This document shows, one piece after another, positions 54,539-63,945 of a stretch of 64,000 nt of DNA. Position numbers and translations under genes: made by a program. Below the pieces are notes generated by a model, which was given only the letters and a program-made list of their open reading frames with translations, did not search any database and was not told where the DNA came from. The stretch is from Rhynchopus sp. YZ270_cl-10 (taxonomy: Eukaryota > Euglenozoa > Diplonemea > Diplonemida > Diplonemidae), in assembly GCA_964035575.1 (NCBI GenBank), contig OZ037841.1, positions 1,674,001 to 1,738,000 on the forward strand. Reading direction: 5' to 3'. Within the stretch, counting starts at the first letter, position 1. Each line of letters starts with the position of its first letter.

Positions 54539-54941
54539 GGGCACGGTAATTTTTTTTCTTGGTAAGCGTCAGACCACTTCTCAAAAAAAAGTACGCACGC
54601 ACGCAAAAAAAAATTATGCAGTAAAAAAAATTATGAGTGGTGAAAAAAATTATAGGGGAAAATTACAGTGGGGGAAATACAGGTACCAAAAATATTTTCC
54701 CACCAATTTTTGCCCACAAAAAATCGGGTGAAATTTTTTTTGATTTCGGCTCTCGGGAATCTGTGTGTGCTGTGATGGGGTCAATTTGCGCTGAAAAATG
54801 TACATTTTTTACCTAAAATACATAGTTGAGTTATTGAGGGCCCCCCTTTATAATTTTTTTTTCTACATAATTTTTTTCCCTGGAATCTCAAAAAAAAAGT
54901 ACGCACGCAGACGCTTACCAAAAATAAAAATTACCGTGCCC
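54539..54941. mobile_element. PIF/Harbinger-like MITE with TAA flanks, 403 bp
   Basis: Left GGGCACGGTAATTTTTTTTC, right its inverse ending TTACCGTGCCC, flanked by TAA on both sides. The inverted arms extend over at least 30 bp, including TTGGTAAGCGTC, and AAAAGTACGCACGC recurs near both ends. A 3-bp TAA duplication and GGG ends fit PIF/Harbinger. No transposase inside. Confidence 0.8.
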
Positions 54942-55593
54942 TAATATAAATAAATCAAAACAAACAGACTAGTATGCTTTATATTAGTCGTGCTCTGCTC
55001 AGTTGGTCAGAACGTATGAAATACCGGTAATTGAAACAGATATTTGGTGCCAAAGTGTTTCATTACAAAAAGACTTCTCTGTGTAAATTTTTAAAAAATG
55101 GTCAGAATACACTCCATTTTTTTGCTGTTGTTTATTTTCGTGTAAAACGTCTTTGCAATAGTGGGTTATATTTTTAGCGGGGTACTTCTGCTTTCATCCG
55201 GGCTGGCATCATATGTGGATCAGTCGCAGGTGCCTGCATCAAAAACTTCCATTTTTTGTTGTTTTTTTTTTTTAGCGAAGAAGCTAAGAGAAAATTTCAA
55301 ACCCCCTTGCCTCTTGCCTTATCCACACCTTCAATTTTTAGCCGTATTTTTTTTTTTGGGTGCGTGGCCCAAAAAGAGGCCAAAATTGAACATACGAAGG
55401 CACGGAGAGTTTACGTTTTTTTTTTTTTTTGTTTTTTCCCTCTGACCAAGAGTTTAGCCATAACGAAAACAACAAAAATGCACTCCAACACACACCCTAT
55501 CAATTCTTTCCCACCCCCCCTGCTAGCGGGGTGTTTTGCACCACCATGTTACGTCTTCCCCTCTTCCCTCTTACTGTAATTTAAACTTTTTGC

Positions 55594-55622
55594 GATGTGT
55601 GTGCACGAGAGACACATTCATC
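55594..55622 (+). repeat. ACGAGAG-type hairpin, copy 14
   Basis: Outer GATG/CATC, inner GTGTG/ACAC with one C-A mismatch at the loop edge, loop ACGAGAG. A CTAAGC-class relative (GATTAAGCGCGAGGTTCAGG) starts near 55658. Confidence 0.65.
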
Positions 55623-56470
55623 TTTCGAGCTTTAGTATTTTTCGGTACACTTTTTGGCGATTAAGCGCGAGGTTCAGGTTCATTCTTATAAGCTTAACCG
55701 CCTCCGTTCTGGCACGGAACACTGTGTGGAAAAAATGGGCATTCGAATCAAAGGTGAAGAAAAACAAATGTATTTTTGGAGGTCTTTCATTTCTTCATTC
55801 ATGTACAGATTCTGGGGCTTGCACGCACGTTCACGGAGCTGGGTCGCTGGCAGAGGGGGTTTTGCTTATTGCGGAGTGCTATCAGAAACTGAATGTGACT
55901 AGCTAACGGAAATTTACCCTCACGCTTTTTCCTTTTTTGAATCATTCCACACCCAATGATCATGTGGGGCCTGAAATGGCTTCCTAAATGGTTGCGGGTT
56001 AACGAAAAAAGACAGTAGATTCGTGAGGACAAATCAAGTGGCAAAATGTTTAGTTTTTGACTCTGACATTTTTTTTTGTACCGTTTTTTATGCTTGCTAT
56101 TTGCTAAAGTAGTAAGTTTTTGAATTTTGTTTTGGATAATATTATTATGTTTTGTTTTTCGGTTCGTTTTTGGTTTTTTTTTTAGAAATGCGTGGAGATC
56201 ACGCGAAAAAACAAAGCGAGGTGGAGTATGCATCGTCAAGTTATCAGAATTTATTTTTGATCCCTCCTTCGTTTGCCTTCTTGGAATGTGATCCCTGCAC
56301 GCCTGACGGACCTTTTCTTGAGATACAGATCAAACTGTACGTCAGGGATAATTCCATCCCTTCTGGCTTAACGCCCCCTCCTGCAGGTGTAGAGTCTGTC
56401 ATGGCGACTGTGGAGCATGTGTACAATCCAAGGAAGTGCTCTCAGGTTCGATAACCCGTTGGGGAACCAT

Positions 56471-56506
56471 GTGTCCTTCGTCCGGTGTACGGTGAGGCGT
56501 TTGCAC
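56471..56506 (+). repeat. GTGC/GCAC-family hairpin
   Basis: GTGT...GCAC outer pairing; CGTCCG then GTGTACGGTGAGGCG. It shares TTTGCACTTTTTCAAC at the 3' side with other copies. Confidence 0.5.
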
Positions 56507-57543
56507 TTTTTCAACAAATCTCTTTTTATCATCTCAACCAAACCCGCAACGAAATGAATGTAAGCCGGATGGTCGGGGCCTACCCGCTCATGACCCACCA
56601 AGGTACACTACCGTGCGGGCTTGGTCTTTTAAATCAATATTTTTTTTTTTCAGCTGTGTGATCTGAGGAAACGAGTTCAATTCACCCCCGCTTTTTCTTC
56701 CAGTTTTCGTGACCCCCTTCTTCAAACCCCTCTTCATAAGAATCAAACAGAGTGTACGTTAGGTTACCGCGGCGAACCCATTTTTATGGGAAAGAGGTAA
56801 AGAGAGACCACGTCATCAGATATATATTTTACATCTTTCTCTCTGGAAGATGAGGAAAAAGAAAGAAATACAAGAAAAGGGAAGTCCTTTATATACACCC
56901 CTCCCATGCTTTTTTATATGAATACAATATTTCTTTCCCTTCAAAGTGACCGAAGGCTGGGGAGCTTTATCTCACATTTTTTTTCTTTCGCAGGTAACTG
57001 TCAGAGGGAGCGTTTTTTATTGCATTTCAAATCCACTTTTTTTTTTCTAAATACAGCTTGTGCAGCGTACCTGTTGCACAAGAGATGGGGGATATTCGCC
57101 CTCACTCACCCCCTGACTGCTTCTTCCCCGCTGTCTTTTCACTCTGCTTGTACACATTAGGGACTGCATATGGTATATGGTTCAGACCCTCCTAGTCCAG
57201 GCCAGTGGATTGTACAGTGCTTTGAAAAAGGAAAGGAAAGAGAGAAAAAAAAAGCAGAGAACGAAAGAGCCGAGATGGCTAAACACGCAAAGGATTAGGT
57301 TTTGCATCTTTCACCGCTGTTGCTCTGTTGTTGCTACCGTGTTATTTACCCTCGCTCCACTCAACTATGCCGAATTTTTTTATAGTGTGTGTGTTTGATA
57401 CAGAATATGGCCCCAAAGTGTGTATGTTTGTGTTCTGCTATATTAGGACAAATGCTTTTGTGGGAAATGAATTCAAATGTCTGGGGTTTTGTTTATTCCC
57501 CTTCTATTGTGCACTCACGCACGCCATGCTCGTTTTCAAAAAA

Positions 57544-57627
57544 TGACAGTGGAGATTGCACAACTGTGGCAACACAACTGAGGCAACTACACTACTCCAA
57601 CAATTTATCAAAAAAATAAAATAAAAT
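57544..57627 (+). repeat. A-tailed short repeat E, copy 4 (best copy)
   Basis: GACAGTGGAGATTGCACAAC, CTGTGGCAACACAACTGAGG, CAACTACACTACTCCAACAA, then TTTATC and an AAAATAAAATAAAAT tail. Confidence 0.75.
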
Positions 57628-57961
57628 GGGACTATGTCTGCCACCATGGGGTTTCTTGTCACTCTAATCGATAGGGGATTGCTCCCCTGAGATCAGTGAT
57701 CAAAGAAGCCTAATTTGATGATTGATATATTCCGGCTTCACCGAGTGTTTTGGATGATTTTTTTGGGCGTCCAATCACGACTCCATTGGCTCCTCGCGAC
57801 CAAGCGTCAGGTACTTTATTTTTTTTTGTAGGTATTTCCTTTATTTTCTTCTTTCTGCTTTATTATTTGTTCAAATTAATGCTTTGGTCTCCCATTGGAG
57901 CAAACATCAGACGTCTCTTCCCCATTTTTCATATCATATTCATTAGGTACGTGAGAGGAGC

Positions 57962-58031
57962 CACCTGCTTTTGCCTGAAATATTGTGGAGTTCGGTGATA
58001 TCCACCAAAATTTCTGTGAATAAATCAGGTG
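57962..58031. mobile_element. CACCTG-foldback element, copy 3
   Basis: CACCTGCTTTTGCCTGAAAT at the left, ATAAATCAGGTG at the right, with GTGGAG/ATCCAC pairing in the middle. Confidence 0.6.
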
Positions 58032-59129
58032 AAGGAGGAGGTGCCGCAAAATCATCGTTTACTTTTCATGTCAAGTCCTCCCTCTCTTTGTGTTCAATAA
58101 TCTGCCCCCGAATCGGCTTACTTCACACAAAGTGTTGCTCCCATTGTGTTCCAATTATTCCCGTTTCGTTGATGCGGTAGGACAACTCAACATCGACGGG
58201 AAATGGAAGTAAGCTGGCGGAGGGGTGGACATGGCGTGTATTGTGTCACCGCATTCGTGATTTTTCCAAGGTTTCAAAAAAAAATTTTTAGTGGACGAAA
58301 AAAAGGGTTATGATGGTGTGATTTTTCCACAAAAAGTACCGAACGTACGAAAGAGTGGGGGGTCACGAAGATCATTGTGTATTGTGTCATTATATGATTT
58401 TTCCAGTCTTTTGGTTCAGGTTTGCACAAAAACAGTAAAACTAATTGGGTGCTCGATGGTGTCCAACGGTAGTTAGATCCTTTTCAAAGGCTGAGCGAGG
58501 CCTAGGTTCGTCTTTTCTAATTTTACGTACTGTGTTGAGTGTTTTGTCGTCTACTCTCTCTCCCTTTTCCACCCCACATTGTTATGTTTTTGGTTCCAGT
58601 TTAGGCGCACACAACAAAAACATACAATGTCATACCATCTGGCTATTGCGGGCAACCTAAATAGTGCCACTTTCCATTTCTCTTTCTTGGTATATTTTTT
58701 GCATCCCCAATGTACCCAAGGCCACACACAGGTCTTCAGGGCTAATCTAATATTCGCTCGGTTTCTTACAATTAACAAAGATTCGTAGCTCCCTGTGCAA
58801 ACGCTGCCAGCTATCCTTGCTGCAAAGTGTGCACAGCATGGGAACTCTGCACGTCTGAACTGTACGATTAGGCGCGAATACTGAGTGAAAGACCTGTCTT
58901 GTGCCAACAGATTCTTGGGGGACATTTTTTTGTTATAAAAACGGGTATTCCACAAAACGGATATATGACTGCTTCGTGCTGACTTTCCCGTGCCCGACCA
59001 TTTGCAGAGATAAAAAAATAGTATAGCGTGTGTGTACCCTTTTAAGTGGTTTTCTGTATGGAACCTTTGGTTTGATCAAGCAAAAGCTCACAACGATACA
59101 AACATAGTCTCCCTTCTCCTGTCTGTGAT

Positions 59130-59178
59130 GCGTCTGTTTTCCCTTCCACGTTCCCCACCCGCCCTATCCATACAACAG
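59130..59178 (+). promoter_or_regulatory. C/T-rich tract plus AG upstream of LamG paralogue 3
   Basis: CTTCCACGTTCCCCACCCGC, then CATACAACAG, 33 nt before ATG 59211. Confidence 0.45.
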
Positions 59179-59210
59179 GGTGATGTGCGCCCCAGCACCA
59201 CACATAAACC

Positions 59211-62200
59211 ATGACAACACGTTGCTGTGCACAGAAGCTTGTGTTCGTTCTCTTCCTTGCCTGCAGTGTGGCGGCACAGCCTACTCAGCTCCCCTGTGCC
59301 TGGGATCTGGTGTCAGTTATCAAATTTTCCGACAAAGACAACTTTGAACTGCCAGCACCTCCCACAACAAGTGTGCAGATGGGCGGTGCACTGCAAGTGG
59401 AGTGTGATGTGTACATCAACGAGTACACACACTACGGCCGTGTCATCGAAGTGTCAAATGGACAAAGCAGCGATGTCTTCATGATAGGGCAGCACACAGA
59501 CGGGAACCTCTACACGTCCAGCACACAGACCACAGGAAGGGATCAGGTGAAGGACCCAGCGCTTCCACCCTTAAAACAAACGTTTCGGTTGAAGGTGATT
59601 GTCGACCCCATTGACGCCACCACGTCAAACTACTATCTCTTCATTGATGATGTCTTCCGTGTGCAGGGGGTGAGTGAGTACACTAGGTACTTATCCAGGT
59701 CTTCCATTCTTGTTGGCTCCAGTGTTTACACCAGCCAGGTTCCTCTGGACGGGACTGTCACGAACTTTCACATGCAAATGTGTCCAGACGCAGCACCAAC
59801 ACCACAGCCCCTTACTCCTGCACCGCCAACTCCTGTGCCACCACCACCACCGACTCAGCTCCCCTGTGCCTGGGATCTGGTGTCAGTTATCAAATTTTCC
59901 GACAAAGACAACTTTGAACTGCCAGCACCCCCCACAACAAGTGTGCAGATGGGCGGTGCACTGCAAGTGGAGTGTGATGTGTACATCAACGAGTACACAC
60001 ACTACGGCCGTGTCATCGAAGTGTCAAATGGACAAAGCAGCGATGTCTTCATGATAGGGCAGCACACAGACGGGAACCTCTACACGTCCAGCACACAGAC
60101 CACAGGAAGGGATCAGGTGAAGGACCCAGCGCTTCCACCCTTAAAACAAACGTTTCGGTTGAAGGTGATTGTCGACCCCATTGACGCCACCACGTCAAAC
60201 TACTATCTCTTCATTGATGATGTCTTCCGTGTGCAGGGGGTGAGTGAGTACACTAGGTACTTATCCAGGTCTTCCATTCTTGTTGGCTCCAGTGTTTACA
60301 CCAACCAGGTTCCTCTGGACGGGACTGTCACGAACTTTCACATGCAAATGTGTCCAGACGCAGCACCTACGGCTGCACCCACTGCTGTTCCTACAAATGC
60401 ACCTCCCACTGCTGTTCCTACAGCTGTTCCGACTGCTGTGCCTACTACCGTGCCAACTGCTATTCCGACAACAGTTCCAACAGCCATCCCAACTGCTGTT
60501 CCAACTGCGCAGCCGACTGCTCTGCCAACTTCCGTTCCAACTGCTGAACCCACAGCAGTGCCCACAGCCGTACCAACAGCAGTGCCAACAGCAGTACCCA
60601 CTGCTGTACCTACAGCTATACCCACAGCAGAGCCCACACAACTGCCCATTGGCGACACATTTGCACCTCCGACTCTAAGCCCACCCACAGCAGTGCCCAC
60701 AGCTATACCTACAGCAGTGCCAACAGCAGTGCCCACTGCTGAACCTACTGCGCAACCGACTGCTTTTCCAACTGCTGAACCCACAGCTATTCCCACAGCA
60801 GTGCCCACTGCTGCACCTACAGCTATCCCCACAGCAAAGCCCACACAACTGCCCATTGGAGACACATTTGCACCTCCGACTCTAAGCCCACCCACAGCCA
60901 TCCCAACTGCAGTGCCAACTGCTGTTCCAACTGCTGTTCCAACTGCACAGCCGACTGCTCTGCCAACTTCCGTTCCAACTGCTGAACCCACAACTGTGCC
61001 AACTGCCGAACCTACTGCCATACCAAGTACTGCACCAACGGCTCATCCTACAGCTGTGCCAACAGCAACTCCAACAACACCTGCACCACCAACATCAGCA
61101 CCTCACACTGCCACACCACCGACAGTGCCACCTGCAACACCAGCACCAACAGAGACGACAACAACAGCACCGCTGCTGCGAGACACACCGACAAGCGGTA
61201 TCAAAGCGTCTGTGAAGGAAGACCTGAAGAAGGCGAACACGGCTGCTGGTGCTGCAGCAGTTCTGGGTGGTGGTGCAGGGAATGCAGGGAAGTTGGCTGT
61301 GCTGAACGGCTTTGGCTGTCAAATGGACGACGTGGATGTGGGTGAGGATCCACTGGACTGGGAGTTCCACCCGACAACAATATCACTTGGGAGTGCAGTT
61401 GGGCGGTACAAGCTTGCGGCGATGGTGATGAACCCTGTGGTTGTGATGTGCATTGCGCTGCTGGTGCTGTGTGCAGCTGCAGTCATGCAAGCAACACTGG
61501 GGTACGGACGTGAGAAGGCAATCAGTGTGACACGGTTTCCTGGGATACTGTACATCCCATTCCTGTTCTTGCTGCAGGGGACAAGCCTTGTGGCGGCACA
61601 GGTTGTGTTTGACCCTTCACACTACCCAACAATGGTTGCAGTGCTTTCGTACGTGACACTGGCACTGTGTCTGCTGTCGCCTGTGCTGCTGTACACCACT
61701 GTGCTGCGCCATGTGAAGAGAGAGGCGGAGCTCTTTCCAGACCCTGCGATTGTGGGGAACCCAGCGACAGGCGAGCCTGGGAAGCGTGCGAACAGTTCTG
61801 TGTACAAGTTTGCGTTTGGGACAGACATCTGGGTGTCACGACAGAGCTACTTTGCAGAGAAGTACGGGAACTGCTTTGAGAACGTGAAGCCGACGTGTCT
61901 GTGGTACATCCTGTGTGAGCTTGCGGTGATTCTGTGTCTGTCGCTGTTGTCTGGATGGAAGCCTTCCTCTGTTACGTCTTGCAACATACGCAACATCTTC
62001 ATCACGATTCTGCTGGTGCTGTTCTTTGTTGCAACAGTTGTCAAACGTCCGTTCTTGTCTGCGATGGACAACTTGATCTCTATTGTGCTGAGCCTGTTGC
62101 TTGCGTCTGCAGTGTTGGGGATGACGATAGCTATTGCGGCAGAGTCATCTAAGGACAGTGCACTGTACGCAATCAGCAGTGTGTGTCTCTTGGTCTCTGC

Positions 62201-62636
62201 ACTGATGGTGATGGTTAAGTGTTTGTGGGACTTTGGGATCTACGCCATGGATGTGCTGATCTCACGTCGCAGTGGTGCACGTGAACAGGCGAGGTCTGAA
62301 GACACAGGGCTGCAGAAGATGGAGATGGAGACGGAGCTTGTGTCCGATCTCGTAGTGTCTGAAGCGACGTACAGCCCGTCGCATTTGTTACCGCAGCCGT
62401 CGACTCATATGAACTTCAGCGACACGTCGTACACTTCTCTGCCACCAGATGTGCAGACCCCTCTCCGTGCGGACGACGGTGAAGAGGCAAAGGCGTTGCT
62501 TGACGTGTCAACACTCTCGATGAAGCAATCTGTGCGTGACCCTCTGTCCAGCGCCTACGAGAGCGAAGAAGACAGGGTCGCGAAACGGAAGAAGAGGGAA
62601 GTCCGACGCCACGGACGTGAGCTCTCGTGGCTGTGA
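59211..62636 (+). CDS. double LamG-like, Pro/Thr-stalk, seven-span surface protein (paralogue 3)
   Basis: 1141 residues from MTTRCCAQKLVFVLFLACSV, a signal peptide. It carries two nearly identical LamG-like domains (about residues 25-195 and 215-385), each LPCAWDLVSVIKFSDKDNFE to TVTNFHMQMCPDAA, joined by a PPTPVPPPPP linker. The duplicated DNA (59283-59796 and 59853-60366) differs at only two positions that I can see. The stalk is an (AVPT)n-type array with TQLPIGDTFAPP interruptions. The multi-span domain is the same as in paralogue 2 over 61101-62290, and the C-terminal cytosolic tail then differs completely (with RKKREVRRHGRE at the end). Likely a cell-surface adhesion or recognition protein; ligand unknown. 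Confidence 0.82.
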   Translation: MTTRCCAQKLVFVLFLACSVAAQPTQLPCAWDLVSVIKFSDKDNFELPAPPTTSVQMGGALQVECDVYINEYTHYGRVIEVSNGQSSDVFMIGQHTDGNLYTSSTQTTGRDQVKDPALPPLKQTFRLKVIVDPIDATTSNYYLFIDDVFRVQGVSEYTRYLSRSSILVGSSVYTSQVPLDGTVTNFHMQMCPDAAPTPQPLTPAPPTPVPPPPPTQLPCAWDLVSVIKFSDKDNFELPAPPTTSVQMGGALQVECDVYINEYTHYGRVIEVSNGQSSDVFMIGQHTDGNLYTSSTQTTGRDQVKDPALPPLKQTFRLKVIVDPIDATTSNYYLFIDDVFRVQGVSEYTRYLSRSSILVGSSVYTNQVPLDGTVTNFHMQMCPDAAPTAAPTAVPTNAPPTAVPTAVPTAVPTTVPTAIPTTVPTAIPTAVPTAQPTALPTSVPTAEPTAVPTAVPTAVPTAVPTAVPTAIPTAEPTQLPIGDTFAPPTLSPPTAVPTAIPTAVPTAVPTAEPTAQPTAFPTAEPTAIPTAVPTAAPTAIPTAKPTQLPIGDTFAPPTLSPPTAIPTAVPTAVPTAVPTAQPTALPTSVPTAEPTTVPTAEPTAIPSTAPTAHPTAVPTATPTTPAPPTSAPHTATPPTVPPATPAPTETTTTAPLLRDTPTSGIKASVKEDLKKANTAAGAAAVLGGGAGNAGKLAVLNGFGCQMDDVDVGEDPLDWEFHPTTISLGSAVGRYKLAAMVMNPVVVMCIALLVLCAAAVMQATLGYGREKAISVTRFPGILYIPFLFLLQGTSLVAAQVVFDPSHYPTMVAVLSYVTLALCLLSPVLLYTTVLRHVKREAELFPDPAIVGNPATGEPGKRANSSVYKFAFGTDIWVSRQSYFAEKYGNCFENVKPTCLWYILCELAVILCLSLLSGWKPSSVTSCNIRNIFITILLVLFFVATVVKRPFLSAMDNLISIVLSLLLASAVLGMTIAIAAESSKDSALYAISSVCLLVSALMVMVKCLWDFGIYAMDVLISRRSGAREQARSEDTGLQKMEMETELVSDLVVSEATYSPSHLLPQPSTHMNFSDTSYTSLPPDVQTPLRADDGEEAKALLDVSTLSMKQSVRDPLSSAYESEEDRVAKRKKREVRRHGRELSWL
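59283..60366 (+). repeat. tandem 570-bp exon-internal duplication
   Basis: Unit 1 (59283-59796) and unit 2 (59853-60366) are offset by exactly 570 bp. Over 514 bp I see two differences: T to C at 59370/59940 and G to A at 59734/60304. The duplication is very recent or recently converted. Confidence 0.9.
61101..62290 (+). repeat. 1.19-kb homogenised block, copy in paralogue 3
   Basis: Partner of 50491-51680. Differences cluster at 61990-62120, which codes part of membrane segments 5 and 6, while most of the rest is identical. Confidence 0.9.
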
Positions 62637-62732
62637 GGGATCATGCACGTAGAGCGTTGGTGTGTCGACGAAAGGTCGCTGCAGGTCCGCTTTGCAAGGG
62701 TCGCAACAACGACCTCCTGCGTTGAGGTGAGC

Positions 62733-62763
62733 AGAGGTGTGGTTGCACGAGAGGCGTTCATCT
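62733..62763 (+). repeat. ACGAGAG-type hairpin, copy 15
   Basis: GTTGC, loop ACGAGAG, GCGTTCATCTTAC. Inner pairing is weaker, but the loop and TTCATCTT are kept. It starts 97 bp after the stop codon of paralogue 3. Confidence 0.6.
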
Positions 62764-63821
62764 TACATGTCACCCTTTACTGCTTACTGTTTTTCATAGT
62801 CAGGATGTGAATAAGTTTTAATTTTCTCTTCACTTTTAAGCATCTCTTCCTTCCCTCTCACCGCTCCTACTGCGTTACAGTCATAAAGAAAGAACGTTCT
62901 CTGCACGAGCCCTGATATCAGCACTGTAGTAGTGCCCTTTGCTGCAGCGTCCTCACCCCCTTGCAACGCTGCCTGTCCTTTTGCTACTGCTTCGTGCAGT
63001 GGTCTACATAATATGCGTCATTCCGTAGCGTCTTTTCTTGACAGCAGTTGAGAATATGTCAACTGCTGCAAGATAAGAAAGCTTCTGTGGAGTGACCTAT
63101 CCCCGCAAAGGGCACTAGGTGCTATGGTTACGGGCGTGGGCGCAGTGTGTTAGTTATAGAGTATCTTGTGGTCACTCGGGATCTTCCAGTTTTGTTTTTT
63201 TGGGTCAGAATAGGCTTCAGTCTTCCCAGGAGGTAAACTGAAGGCCGCCCACGGTGTGTTGGAAGAGCCTGTACACTTTAGGAGCTCTCAGCTTAACACG
63301 ATGTCACGTGCATTTTTTTTTGGGTAAATTTGCGATTCTCCACCGAGATAACGAGTGTCCCCTCAACCCTCCAGCTCGTCCCCCAACCCAAATCACACAG
63401 AGAATTTATATTGCTCCGTTCTAGTCTCACAAATGTTTTCTATCCACTCTCGAAATAACGAGAAGGGTTTTAATTCTATCAGCAAAGCCGTTTTTGTGGC
63501 TCCGGACTGATCGGGTCTATTGATTGGAATCGTGTTATCAATGTTTCTCTTTTATTTTCAATTGGTAAATTAATTCGATAAAAAGTTAGCATATTTGAAA
63601 CATGTAGAAATGGTTCAAAATTGCGTATTTTAGATGGATGTGTCGCAGTGCATATACATCAGGTTTGTGCATATGCAGCGCCGAATTTACTTTGGATGCC
63701 GCACACAAATGCGCTATCACAAAGAGACAGTCGCAATTTCTCCTGCACAAACAGCTCAAACCGGTGACCTAGAGAATTCAGGGTTCAGTGCGACTCAGCG
63801 TCGCACCGGGACAAAGAGAGT

Positions 63822-63843
63822 CGTGCGTGAGAGGCACATTCAT
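63822..63843 (+). repeat. ACGAGAG-type hairpin, copy 16
   Basis: GTGC/GCAC, loop GTGAGAG, then ATTCAT. Confidence 0.55.
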
Positions 63844-63920
63844 ATTTTTAAGTTAGCTATGTAGCAATTGTTAGGAACGTTTTGCGACACTTTTTGTGAA
63901 AAAAAAAACGTCCCTTCTCG

Positions 63921-63945
63921 TTGTGTGCACGAGAGACACATTCAT
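63921..63945 (+). repeat. ACGAGAG-type hairpin, copy 17
   Basis: TGTG/CACA with a C-A mismatch at the loop edge, loop ACGAGAG, then TTCATTTCC. Confidence 0.65.

Larger units (their letters stand above)
51982..59210. other. 7.2-kb gene-poor region with MITEs and hairpins
   Basis: No convincing gene. It holds two MITEs (53.5-54.2 and 54.5-54.9 kb), hairpins at 52562, 54267, 54334, 55594 and 56471, foldback copy 57962, A-tailed repeat 57544 and K-type repeats. Frames of 100-150 codons at 52.1 and 56.2 kb lack recognisable domains. Confidence 0.55.

Noticed and set aside
56152-56454. 100-codon + frame ending YNPRKCSQVR
   Set aside because: Its middle overlaps repeat K and no homology is recognisable.
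60338-61021. Minus-strand GTAVGTAV frame
   Set aside because: Shadow of the Pro/Thr stalk of LamG paralogue 3.
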